From: Chitinophagia bacterium
Lineage (GTDB): Bacteria > Bacteroidota > Bacteroidia > Chitinophagales > Chitinophagaceae
Direction of reading: 5' to 3'
NCBI GenBank assembly: GCA_010021705.1
Contig: RGMU01000006.1
Coordinates: forward strand, 1-19,731
DNA length: 19,731 nucleotides
Part shown: positions 8,566 through 15,274 of the stretch, piece by piece
Layout of the letters: every line of letters starts with the position of its first letter
Numbering within the stretch: position 1 is the stretch's first letter
Notes under the pieces: model-generated
Databases searched by the model: none
Seen by the model: only the letters and a program-made list of their open reading frames with translations
What the model was told of the DNA's origin: nothing
Translations under genes and position numbers: made by a program

Positions 8566-9465
8566 ATGCGCAATGTTTTATTGCTAATACAGCGGTTTTT
8601 CAACCTGATTTTATTTGTGTTTTTAGAGGTTATTTGCTTTATGCTTTTAACCCATGCACGTACTTTGCAGGGCGATGATGTGCTAAGCGCAGCTAATACC
8701 GTTGTTGGGCTTATCTATGAAAAGAGAAGTGCCCTAATTTACTATATTAGTCTTGACAAAATGAATGATAGCCTGCTAAACGAAAATGTAAGGCTACACA
8801 AAGCTCTTGCCTCGCTTACGGCTAAAGATACGGTTTTTGACCTGCATAGCAAGCTACCCACTATTTTAGCCTCCGATACCGGCTCAACGGCAAGCAAAGC
8901 CGCCAACAAAGATACCACAAGCAAGCACACGCTTGAGTATGCTGAATATGAGTATAAAACGGCTATGGTGATTAACAACTCTACCAACAATGTTAACAAC
9001 TATATTACTATCAACCGGGGCAGCAATTCCGGCATAGCAAAGGGCATGAGCGTGATTACGGGCACGGGTTTGGTGGGCTGGGTGGAGCACGTTTCTGCGC
9101 ATTATGCTACCGTATTGTCCATTATGAGTAAGCAGCAGGTGGTGAGTGCAAGGCTGAAAGACGGCACTTACGGCTTTTCGTATTGGGACAACGAAAACCC
9201 TACACAGTTTGTTATGAAAGATATGCCCCAGCAAATAAAAGTTAAACCCGGAGACTCGGTATTCACCACCTCCTATTCGCGTCTGTTTCCGCCGGATATT
9301 TTATTGGGAACGGTTATAAAAAGTGTGTTTAACAAACACAACGGCTATTATCAGCTATACCTAAAACCATCGGTAAATTTCCGGAATTTGCAATATGTGT
9401 ATGTGGTGCAAAACAAAATGATACCTGAAAGAAAACAATTAGAAGATTCTTCTGCTAAAAAATAA
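8566..9465 (+). CDS. mreC: Rod shape-determining protein MreC
   Basis: Bitopic inner-membrane scaffold of the elongasome; its periplasmic part organises peptidoglycan synthases (PBP2/RodA) with MreB and MreD. The sequence shows a short cytoplasmic start, one membrane helix at about residues 8-29, a heptad-like coiled coil near 55-90 (DSLLNENVRLHKALASL), a low-complexity Ser/Thr/Lys/Ala linker near 100-125, then the beta-rich MreC domain, with INRGSNSGIAKGMSVITGTG and the terminal YYQLYLKPSVNFRNLQYVYV segments typical of the family. Length 299 is normal. The ATG at 8566 lies 34 nt after a TACCTTTG box. mreD follows directly, but mreB, normally just upstream, is replaced here by divergent accC. 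Confidence 0.93.
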   Translation: MRNVLLLIQRFFNLILFVFLEVICFMLLTHARTLQGDDVLSAANTVVGLIYEKRSALIYYISLDKMNDSLLNENVRLHKALASLTAKDTVFDLHSKLPTILASDTGSTASKAANKDTTSKHTLEYAEYEYKTAMVINNSTNNVNNYITINRGSNSGIAKGMSVITGTGLVGWVEHVSAHYATVLSIMSKQQVVSARLKDGTYGFSYWDNENPTQFVMKDMPQQIKVKPGDSVFTTSYSRLFPPDILLGTVIKSVFNKHNGYYQLYLKPSVNFRNLQYVYVVQNKMIPERKQLEDSSAKK

Positions 9466-9471
9466 TTGCCT

Positions 9472-10011
9472 ATGAACCCGTATATAAAAAACCTGTTTCG
9501 TTTTGTTATTATATTAGCCATTCAGGTGTTGCTCTTGGGCAATATTACGCTTTATTTGCTGCCACAGCCGGCGGGTTCGCTGTTTATACCCTTAATATAT
9601 CCGCTTTTTATACTCATGCTGCCCTTTGAAACGCCGGTGTGGATACTACTTTTCTTAGGCTTTTTTATGGGTGCTGCCGTTGATGCGTTTTACACTACGG
9701 GTGGTATGCACGCGGCGGCTGCGGTGCTTATAGCCTATTTGCGCACCAATGTATTGCAAACGCTTATGCCCCACAAATTGGACGAATATGCCGGCTTGCA
9801 GCCCTCGGTTAAAAATATGGGGTGGCTACCCTTTTTGGTATATGCTGCTTTTTTGATACTGATACACCATATATTTTTCTTCACCTTAGAGTCGTGGTCG
9901 TTTAGCAGCTTTCCTACTTTGGCACTAAAGATAGGTGCTTCTTTGGGCACAAGCATGCTGTTTGTGGTAGCTTATGCCCTACTGTTTACCAAGCAGTATG
10001 CCGCGCGGTAG
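9472..10011 (+). CDS. mreD: Rod shape-determining protein MreD
   Basis: Small polytopic membrane partner of MreC in the elongasome. About 179 residues with five or so hydrophobic helices, beginning IILAIQVLLLGNI and including the LFLGFFMGAAVDAFYTTGGMHAA stretch that matches the MreD pattern (a conserved Gly/Asp-rich helix end). It begins immediately after mreC: a TTG at 9466 directly follows the mreC stop, but the ATG at 9472 is the more likely start and costs only two residues. Assignment rests on hydrophobic profile, that motif and position after mreC, because MreD sequences diverge strongly. mrdA and rodA, which commonly follow, are not here. Confidence 0.88.
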   Translation: MNPYIKNLFRFVIILAIQVLLLGNITLYLLPQPAGSLFIPLIYPLFILMLPFETPVWILLFLGFFMGAAVDAFYTTGGMHAAAAVLIAYLRTNVLQTLMPHKLDEYAGLQPSVKNMGWLPFLVYAAFLILIHHIFFFTLESWSFSSFPTLALKIGASLGTSMLFVVAYALLFTKQYAAR

Positions 10012-10037
10012 CGGGGGGATATTATCTTTTTGTAACC

Positions 10038-10070
10038 ACTTGCAAGTTATAATTTCTACGTCTAAATTTG
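10038..10070 (+). promoter_or_regulatory. Candidate promoter ahead of the small membrane protein gene
   Basis: ACTTG (10038-10042), 20 nt, then TAAATTTG (10063-10070), a full TAnnTTTG match. The -7 box forms one arm of a 19-nt hairpin (TAAATTTG, CCG, CAAATTTA; 10063-10081), so the same bases read TAAATTTG on both strands. Start of transcription would fall near 10078, giving a leader of about 120 nt to the ATG at 10197. Confidence 0.4.
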
Positions 10071-10196
10071 CCGCAAATTTAATCAATTATGCTACACAGA
10101 AAATTTAAACTGAATACCTCCCCCGCTGTTTTTTAAATTGACAAGAGCAATAGAGTGTTGTTATTTATTCTTAACCCTAATGAATTCAACTATTCT

Positions 10197-10391
10197 ATGG
10201 AATTTTTAAGGGATATTATCTGTTTATTGTTTGGGGTTCTTCTTAATTTATTGGTTGTATCTTTTATAATTGGATCATTCATTTCCGAAAAAGGCACTTC
10301 TTTTACAGATACCATCAGAGCCGGTTTCCGTGGAGCTATCATTAATCTCATAATTTGGGCTGTTATCTTTGTTTTTTTCACTCATGCATAA
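10197..10391 (+). CDS. Small two-helix membrane protein, unrecognised family
   Basis: Reading from the ATG at 10197 gives 64 residues; a GTG at 10155 would add 14 more (78 residues) but has less support. The product has two hydrophobic helices (about residues 6-27 and 46-62) joined by a short polar loop, SEKGTSFTDTIRAGFRGA, with positively charged residues that would place the loop in the cytoplasm. I do not recognise a family. Its bases look more AT-rich than the neighbouring genes. It stands alone between mreD and the convergent end of sdhA, where in relatives one expects mrdA/rodA or sdhB, so it may be a lineage-specific gene gained at a rearranged junction (inference). A real but unknown protein is more likely than not, on the strength of the helix-loop-helix pattern and an upstream promoter-like site; no homolog evidence is available. 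Confidence 0.5.
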   Translation: MEFLRDIICLLFGVLLNLLVVSFIIGSFISEKGTSFTDTIRAGFRGAIINLIIWAVIFVFFTHA

Positions 10392-10505
10392 CCCACAAAA
10401 AAAGACAGTAGATATGGTGGGTCGCATGGGCATATCCCAGTAAATAAAAAGTGGGTGGAGAAAGTAATAGTTAATGATTAATTATTAATGCTAAATTATT
10501 AATGT

Positions 10506-10537
10506 GTGTAGGGGCTGAAAATTTTCAGCCCCTACAC
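10506..10537. repeat. Perfect 32-nt palindrome (sdhA terminator and/or REP-like element)
   Basis: Two 16-nt arms with no spacer: GTGTAGGGGCTGAAAA followed by its exact complement. It lies 7 nt beyond the sdhA stop codon, so on the minus strand it forms a strong hairpin that can end sdhCA transcription. No long T-tract follows on that strand, only an AT-rich stretch (TTAATAATT). GTAGGGGC...GCCCCTAC ends resemble dispersed palindromic repeats common in Bacteroidota and cyanobacteria (from memory), so it may be a repeat-family copy used as a terminator. Confidence 0.75.
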
Positions 10538-10544
10538 GTAGCCA

Positions 10545-12521
10545 CTACTTATAGCTTCTTGCGCTTGGGTGCACCACTTCGTAGATAAGGTCTTCTTTGT
10601 GCATTTTGGCTTCGCCTTCGCTTAGGTATTCCCAAGCGGCTACATACATATATTTTTCGTCATCGCGTAGGGCTTCACCGTCTTCAGTTTGGTACTCTTC
10701 TCTAAAGTGCCCGCCGCAGCTTTCGTTGCGGTCTAATGCGTCTTTGCACATGAGTTCGCCCAATTCTAAGAAATCGGCTACACGGTTAGCTTTGTCCAAT
10801 TCAGGGTTAAATGCTTCCACTTCACCGGGTATTCTTACGTTAGTCCAAAACTCTTTGCGCAGGGCTTTAATTTCCTGAATAGCGGCTTTTAAGCCTTCCG
10901 CATTGCGCCCCATGCCGCATTTGTCCCACATAATTTTGCCTAATCTTTTATGGAAACTCTCAACACTTTCTTTACCCTTAATGCTCATTAGCTTTTGTAT
11001 GCGGTCTGCCACTTCTTTTTCGGCAGCTACAAAGGCAGGGTGGTCGGTAGGAATGGCTTTGGTGCGAATGTCATCGGCTAAGTTGTTGCCCAATGTATAA
11101 GGAATAACAAAATAACCGTCAGCCAAGCCCTGCATTAGTGCCGATGCACCCAATCTGTTGGCACCATGGTCGCTATAGTTTGCTTCGCCTAATGCGTATA
11201 GTCCCGGCACTGTGGTCATAAGTTCATAATCCACCCATAGCCCGCCCATAGTGTAGTGCACGGCAGGGTAAATGCGCATGGGTAGTTCGTAAGGGTTTTC
11301 ACCGGTAATTTTTTCATACATGTCAAATAAATTACCATATTTTTCCTTCACCACAGCCTTACCCATGGTCAGTATTTCTTGTTTAGATGCGTTAGGCTTG
11401 CCTTGTTTATTGGCTTCTGTTTTGCCGTAACGCTCAATGGCAGACGCAAAATCAAGATAAACAGCCATTTTAGATGAGCCTACACCGTAGCCGGCATCAC
11501 ACCGTTCTTTGGCAGCACGGCTTGCCACATCACGCGGCACTAAGTTACCAAATGCCGGATAGCGGCGTTCTAAGTAATAGTCGCGTTCTTCTTCGGGTAT
11601 GTCGGTGGCTTTACGGGTATCATTTTTAGCTTTTGGCACCCATATTCTGCCGTCATTTCTAAGTGATTCAGACATTAGCGTTAACTTAGACTGATGGTCG
11701 CCACTAACGGGTATGCAGGTAGGGTGAATTTGCGTAAAGCAAGGATTGCCAAAGTAAGCACCCTTTTTATGTGCCTTCCATGCTGCGGTAACATTGCTGC
11801 CCATAGCATTGGTACTTAGGTAAAACACATTGCCATAGCCACCGGTGCACAACAATACTGCGTGTCCAAAATGGCGTTCTAACTTACCGGTAACTAAATT
11901 GCGGGCTATTATGCCGCGTGCTTTACCGTCTATCAGCACCACCTCAAGCATTTCGTGGCGGGCATACATGGTAACTGTTCCTAAAGATACTTGCCTTTCT
12001 AAGCCTTGATATGCCCCTATGAGCAACTGTTGCCCCGTTTGCCCGGCAGCATAAAAGGTGCGTTGCACTTGCGTACCGCCAAAAGAGCGATTGCTCAGCA
12101 AGCCTCCGTATTCACGGGCAAAAGGCACGCCTTGCGCCACGCATTGGTCTATAATATTGGTACTTACTTCAGCTAAGCGGTGCACATTGCCTTCACGAGA
12201 GCGGTAGTCGCCCCCTTTTATGGTATCATAAAATAGCCTGTAGGTGCTGTCGCCATCGTTTTGATAGTTTTTGGCAGCGTTTATGCCGCCTTGAGCAGCA
12301 ATAGAGTGTGCCCTGCGCGGGCTGTCCTGAAAGCAAAAAGCCTTTACTTTATAGCCCATTTCGCCCAAAGACTTTGCCGCAGATGCACCCGCCAAGCCCG
12401 TGCCCACTACAATAATTTCTAACTGACGCTTGTTTGCCGGATTTACCAGCTTGCAAGTTGCCTTATAATTTTTCCATTTTGAATCTAATGCTCCCGCAGG
12501 TATTTTAGCGTTTAACGGCAT
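10545..12521 (-). CDS. sdhA: Succinate dehydrogenase/fumarate reductase flavoprotein subunit
   Basis: Catalytic subunit of complex II / quinol:fumarate reductase, oxidising succinate to fumarate (or the reverse) at a covalently bound FAD on the cytoplasmic side. Seen: the dinucleotide fold GTGLAGASAA at 40-49; the FAD-linking His72 in AHSIAAQGGINAA; substrate-binding HPTCIP at 266-271; PRDVASRA at 329-336 with the catalytic arginine region; and a C-terminal helical domain containing RNESCGGHFREEYQTEDGEA. Length 658 fits the Bacteroidota/epsilon-proteobacterial type that partners a five-helix diheme cytochrome b. It follows sdhC by 56 nt on the same strand. The iron-sulfur subunit sdhB, normally next, is absent: the gene is followed by a palindrome and then a convergent small gene. 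Confidence 0.97.
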   Translation of the reverse strand: MPLNAKIPAGALDSKWKNYKATCKLVNPANKRQLEIIVVGTGLAGASAAKSLGEMGYKVKAFCFQDSPRRAHSIAAQGGINAAKNYQNDGDSTYRLFYDTIKGGDYRSREGNVHRLAEVSTNIIDQCVAQGVPFAREYGGLLSNRSFGGTQVQRTFYAAGQTGQQLLIGAYQGLERQVSLGTVTMYARHEMLEVVLIDGKARGIIARNLVTGKLERHFGHAVLLCTGGYGNVFYLSTNAMGSNVTAAWKAHKKGAYFGNPCFTQIHPTCIPVSGDHQSKLTLMSESLRNDGRIWVPKAKNDTRKATDIPEEERDYYLERRYPAFGNLVPRDVASRAAKERCDAGYGVGSSKMAVYLDFASAIERYGKTEANKQGKPNASKQEILTMGKAVVKEKYGNLFDMYEKITGENPYELPMRIYPAVHYTMGGLWVDYELMTTVPGLYALGEANYSDHGANRLGASALMQGLADGYFVIPYTLGNNLADDIRTKAIPTDHPAFVAAEKEVADRIQKLMSIKGKESVESFHKRLGKIMWDKCGMGRNAEGLKAAIQEIKALRKEFWTNVRIPGEVEAFNPELDKANRVADFLELGELMCKDALDRNESCGGHFREEYQTEDGEALRDDEKYMYVAAWEYLSEGEAKMHKEDLIYEVVHPSARSYK

Positions 12522-12577
12522 GGAATGTTGTATTTATTGTAAATTATTGATGTTGTTGCTGTAAAAAAGGAAAACAC

Positions 12578-13246
12578 TTATTTAATCATGCCAAGGTGAA
12601 TGGCAATAGGCATAAGCATAAATATAAGCGGTACAATTATAGAAAACCCAATGCCTATCAGCTGTATTAAGGATTTATACTTTTTGGCATTTAAGCCCAA
12701 TGTTTGGAAGGCACTGTAGAAGCCGTGCACCAAGTGCCATGCCAAAGAAATGCAACCCAACACATATATAAGTACTACTAAAGGGTTGGCAAAAGTATTT
12801 TTCATTTCTATAAATAGGTCTTTTTCATGCCCGGAAAAGGTTTGCTCGTAGCGGTTGGGCACCCAAAAATGGGCTAAATGAACAATGAGGAACATTAATA
12901 TAAGCGTGCCCAATATTGCCATGCTACGGCTATACCATTTGCTGGTGGCATTGCCGGCAGAAACGGCATACTTTACCGGACGCTTTGATTTGTTCTTAAA
13001 ATAAAGGCTTAATCCCTGAATGATGTGCAAAAACAAAAAGGCAAATAAGCCTATTTCTACAGAGCGAATAATGAAGTTTGTACCCATAAAGTGGGCTGCT
13101 TCATTAAAGCTTTTGCCGTTGTCGTTGTAAAAAATTTGTGCATTAACGTAGCAGTGTACAATTAAAAATACAATCAGGAATAGCCCCGTCAGCGACATTT
13201 GGATTTTTTTACCAATGGAACTACTGAATTGATTTTTCCAGCTCAT
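12578..13246 (-). CDS. sdhC: Succinate dehydrogenase cytochrome b558 subunit
   Basis: Membrane anchor of complex II, carrying haem b and the quinone site. The 222-residue protein shows five hydrophobic helices (about 17-37, 58-80, 107-129, 154-178, 192-216). Histidines in or near the helices (H31, H74, H123, H126, H171, H174) provide ligands for two haems, as expected for the single-subunit type-B anchor of Bacteroidota and epsilon-proteobacteria. Helix 2 shows FLHIIQG, helix 3 FLIVHLAHFWVP and helix 4 SLAWHLVHGFYSAFQTLG, all typical of the b558 family. A promoter with TACCTTTG lies 37 nt upstream, and sdhA follows by 56 nt, so sdhC-sdhA is an operon. Confidence 0.95.
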   Translation of the reverse strand: MSWKNQFSSSIGKKIQMSLTGLFLIVFLIVHCYVNAQIFYNDNGKSFNEAAHFMGTNFIIRSVEIGLFAFLFLHIIQGLSLYFKNKSKRPVKYAVSAGNATSKWYSRSMAILGTLILMFLIVHLAHFWVPNRYEQTFSGHEKDLFIEMKNTFANPLVVLIYVLGCISLAWHLVHGFYSAFQTLGLNAKKYKSLIQLIGIGFSIIVPLIFMLMPIAIHLGMIK

Positions 13247-13283
13247 TTCAGAAGAATTTTATAAGCGTAATTAAATTTTGGCG

Positions 13284-13315
13284 CAAAGGTAGTAAATTGA
13301 AGGGTAAATTCATAA
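13284..13315 (-). promoter_or_regulatory. sdhCA promoter
   Basis: Minus strand: TTATG (13315-13311), 19 nt, TACCTTTG (13291-13284). The -7 box is a full match and the spacing equals that of the tRNA-Asp and rpsT promoters; the -33 element differs from TTTTG at one base. The predicted leader before the sdhC ATG (13246) is about 30 nt. Confidence 0.65.
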
Positions 13316-13383
13316 TAAAACCCGCAATATATCAATAGGCACAGGCTATAGGGGTATGTTGGGGTTTTTCACTCCCTTAAAAA

Positions 13384-13410
13384 GAAAACCCGCCATGAGA
13401 GCGGGTTTTA
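13384..13410 (-). terminator. Intrinsic terminator of tRNA-Asp
   Basis: On the minus strand, AAAACCCGC pairs with GCGGGTTTT around a 7-nt loop (TCTCATG), and the descending arm runs into TTTTCTTTTT. It begins about 11 nt past the tRNA end and separates the tRNA transcript from the sdhC promoter. Confidence 0.85.
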
Positions 13411-13420
13411 AGGTAATTTG

Positions 13421-13494
13421 CGGACTGGACGGGACTCGAACCCGCGACCTCCGCCGTGACAGGGCGGCATTCTAACCAACTGAACTACCAATCC
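13421..13494 (-). tRNA. tRNA-Asp (anticodon GTC)
   Basis: 74-nt cloverleaf on the minus strand. Acceptor stem GGATTGG/CCAGTCC with one G-T pair; D-arm with AGTTGGTTAGA; anticodon stem CCGCC/GGCGG with loop CTGTCAC, anticodon GTC at 13460-13458 preceded by the invariant T33; T-arm GCGGGTTCGAGTCCCGT; discriminator G at 13421, as expected for tRNA-Asp. The 3' CCA is not encoded (CAAA follows), so it must be added after transcription. It is a single tRNA gene with its own promoter and terminator. Confidence 0.97.
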
Positions 13495-13520
13495 AAATAG
13501 TCCTTTTTTCTTTGGGACTG

Positions 13521-13552
13521 CAAAGGTAATTGAATTATTGAGAAGTACAAAA
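13521..13552 (-). promoter_or_regulatory. tRNA-Asp promoter
   Basis: Minus strand: TTTTG (13552-13548), 19 nt, TACCTTTG (13528-13521), a full match to the Bacteroidota primary-sigma pattern. Transcription would start about 20 nt before the mature tRNA end. Confidence 0.8.
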
Positions 13553-13772
13553 TTATGGCGCATTTTTTTATTTCTTTAGCAGTGTACGCATAAACGAATG
13601 GTGAGATATGCGCGCCATGTGTTGTTATAGTAATTTTCTTTGTATCTATTTTAGGGTGTATGTTTGGATAAAAACAAACCCTTGTTGTATTAAGTGTTGG
13701 ATATTACAGTTCAATTACTACCCCACCCAAAATACAACCTATTGATAACATACACATTTGGGGAAGTAGTGC
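13553..13772. other. Intergenic region between tRNA-Asp promoter and sucD
   Basis: AT-rich DNA between divergent transcription units. A short interrupted inverted repeat (GGG...GTTTG, later CAAACCC, about 13650-13682) is visible. The sucD frame stays open upstream to an ATG-less start near 13694, but the translation there has no family resemblance. I see no gene or RNA motif that I can support. Confidence 0.6.
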
Positions 13773-13780
13773 TATATTTG
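13773..13780 (+). promoter_or_regulatory. -7 element of the sucD promoter
   Basis: TATATTTG, a full TAnnTTTG match, 18 nt before the sucD ATG. A TTTG at 13757-13760 is only 12 nt upstream, shorter than the 19-nt spacing seen elsewhere in this window, so the -33 part is uncertain. Confidence 0.45.
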
Positions 13781-13798
13781 CGGCAAGAAAAAATATTC

Positions 13799-14686
13799 AT
13801 GTCAGTTCTAGTTAATAAAAATTCAAAGGTAATAGTTCAGGGCTTTACCGGTACGGAAGGTACATTCCACGCTACACAAATGATAGAATACGGCACCCAA
13901 GTGGTGGGAGGCATTACGCCCGGCAAAGGAGGCACTATGCACCTTGACAAGCCTGTGTTTAATACCGTTAAAGAAGCCGTAGATAGCACCGGTGCCGATG
14001 TGTCCATCATATTTGTGCCACCGGTATTTGCAGCCGATGCAGTTATGGAAGCTGCCGATGGCGGCATAAAGCTAATTATTTGCATTACGGAAGGCATTCC
14101 GGTGCAAGATATGGTGCTTGCCAAAGAATATATTAAAGGCAAAGACTGTCGATTGATAGGTCCTAACTGTCCGGGTGTAATATCATCAGAAGAGGCAAAA
14201 GTGGGCATTATGCCGGGCTTTATCTTCAAAAAAGGCACTATAGGTATTGTATCTAAGTCGGGCACGCTTACTTATGAAGCAGCTGACCAAGCAGTGAAGG
14301 CAGGCTTAGGCGTTTCTACTGCCATAGGCATAGGCGGCGACCCCGTGATAGGCACTACCACGCGCGAAGCGGTAGAATTGCTGATGAACGACCCCGAAAC
14401 CGAAGGCATAATAATGATAGGCGAAATAGGCGGAAACATGGAAGCCGAAGCTGCCCGCTGGATAAAAGACAATAAACAAAAGCCGGTTGTTGGCTTTATA
14501 GCAGGGCAAACAGCCCCTCCCGGCCGGCGCATGGGTCATGCAGGAGCTATAGTGGGTGGTGCGGAAGATACCGCTGCTGCCAAAATGGCTATCATGCGTG
14601 AATGCGGCATAGCCGTTGTTGACTCTCCGGCTGATATTGGCAGTACTATGGCAGCAGAACTTAAAAAGGTGATGGTTGAACAATAA
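13799..14686 (+). CDS. sucD: Succinyl-CoA ligase alpha subunit
   Basis: TCA-cycle enzyme subunit that binds CoA and carries the phosphohistidine in the interconversion of succinyl-CoA and succinate with ADP/GDP phosphorylation. The frame is open from 13694, but the ATG at 13799 gives the standard N-terminus (MSVLVNKNSKVIVQGFTGTE), the expected 295 residues, and sits just after a -7 box, so the upstream 35 codons are not part of the protein. Seen: CoA-binding GFTGTEGTFH at 15-24, GPNCPG at 121-126, and the active-site phosphohistidine His247 in GRRMGHAGA. The beta subunit gene sucC is not adjacent; separate sucC and sucD loci occur in Bacteroidota. Confidence 0.97.
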   Translation: MSVLVNKNSKVIVQGFTGTEGTFHATQMIEYGTQVVGGITPGKGGTMHLDKPVFNTVKEAVDSTGADVSIIFVPPVFAADAVMEAADGGIKLIICITEGIPVQDMVLAKEYIKGKDCRLIGPNCPGVISSEEAKVGIMPGFIFKKGTIGIVSKSGTLTYEAADQAVKAGLGVSTAIGIGGDPVIGTTTREAVELLMNDPETEGIIMIGEIGGNMEAEAARWIKDNKQKPVVGFIAGQTAPPGRRMGHAGAIVGGAEDTAAAKMAIMRECGIAVVDSPADIGSTMAAELKKVMVEQ

Positions 14687-14696
14687 TGCCCCACTC

Positions 14697-14723
14697 CGGT
14701 AATTACCAAAAATATTATTACCG
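14697..14723 (+). other. Stem-loop after sucD
   Basis: CGGTAAT pairs with ATTACCG (7 bp) around a 13-nt loop, 10 nt after the sucD stop and just ahead of the rpsT promoter. The trailing bases (TGTTGCAAAAAATATTTTG) have no direct T-tract, so it would be a weak terminator at best. Confidence 0.35.
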
Positions 14724-14737
14724 TGTTGCAAAAAATA

Positions 14738-14769
14738 TTTTGTTTGTAACGAACAAAGTTGTACCTTTG
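14738..14769 (+). promoter_or_regulatory. rpsT promoter
   Basis: TTTTG (14738-14742), exactly 19 nt, TACCTTTG (14762-14769). Full match to the Bacteroidota primary-sigma promoter. The rpsT ATG follows 37 nt after the box. Confidence 0.8.
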
Positions 14770-14806
14770 CGCTCCCAACAAAAATCAGCTTTAATAAATC
14801 ATATTC

Positions 14807-15061
14807 ATGGCTAATCATAAGGCAACCAAAAAAGACGTAAGACAAAGTGCCAAACGCAATGAGCGCAACCGCTATTATGGCAAAACCACTCGTAATGCCA
14901 TTAGAGCATTATTAGCTCTTAGCAGCAAAACAGAAGCTACAGCGCAATTACCCAAAGTAGTTTCTTTGATAGACCGTTTAGCTAAGAAAAACGTTATTCA
15001 CAAAAACAAAGCCGCCAACCTAAAATCCGGCGTAGCTAATCACGTGAATGCCTTAGCTTAA
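14807..15061 (+). CDS. rpsT: Small ribosomal subunit protein bS20
   Basis: Component of the 30S subunit that binds the 5' domain and helix 44 of 16S rRNA. The 84-residue, strongly basic, alpha-helical sequence begins MANHKATKKDVRQSAKRNERN and contains the terminal IHKNKAANLKSGVANHVNAL, both diagnostic of S20. It is a single-gene unit, with a full promoter upstream and a strong intrinsic terminator 35 nt downstream. Confidence 0.97.
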   Translation: MANHKATKKDVRQSAKRNERNRYYGKTTRNAIRALLALSSKTEATAQLPKVVSLIDRLAKKNVIHKNKAANLKSGVANHVNALA

Positions 15062-15096
15062 TACTAAGCCTACTACTTAACGTACTTATACAATAA

Positions 15097-15126
15097 AAAG
15101 CGTCCCAATTCCGGTTGGGACGCTTT
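15097..15126 (+). terminator. Intrinsic terminator of rpsT
   Basis: Perfect 12-bp stem AAAGCGTCCCAA / TTGGGACGCTTT with a 6-nt loop (TTCCGG). The descending arm ends in TTT followed by ATTATTG. The arms are bracketed by A and T runs, so it may work in both directions. Confidence 0.88.
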
Positions 15127-15266
15127 ATTATTGTATGAGTCCCACAGTAGGTGGTAGAATTCGGACAATTTGCCCTGTCAAAAACCATATTATATGCCAT
15201 TGTCTATTTCGGGGAAAAATAGTCTTCCGAATCAATGCTTTAGGCACATAGTATTTAGATAAGTTG

Positions 15267-15274
15267 TACCTTTG
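15267..15274 (+). promoter_or_regulatory. -7 element of the korAB promoter
   Basis: TACCTTTG, 75 nt ahead of the korA ATG. Fifteen bases covering it (AAGTTGTACCTTTGC, 15261-15275) are identical to the rpsT promoter. No TTTTG lies 19 nt upstream (GGCAC there); TTTAG at 15239-15243 would need a 23-nt spacer. Confidence 0.55.

Noticed and set aside
10009..10127. Widely spaced inverted repeat AGCGGGGG ... CCCCCGCT after mreD
   Set aside because: Eight matching bases about 100 nt apart, with no target-site duplication or further matching; too weak to call a mobile element or terminator, although a run of T follows the right arm.
10190..10381. 63-codon minus-strand frame opposite the small membrane protein
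   Set aside because: The plus-strand reading has a clear two-helix pattern; the minus-strand reading is a polar, featureless sequence.
13694..13798. N-terminal extension of sucD
   Set aside because: The extra 35 codons have no resemblance to the family, and a -7 promoter box lies inside them; the ATG at 13799 gives the standard protein.
14306..14845. 179-codon minus-strand frame across the end of sucD and the start of rpsT
   Set aside because: It runs antisense to two certain genes and through the rpsT promoter, and its composition is that of a shadow frame.
15159..15231. Inverted ATTCGGA ... TCCGAAT ahead of korA
   Set aside because: Seven bases separated by about 60 nt with no other sign of an operator or riboswitch; compatible with chance.
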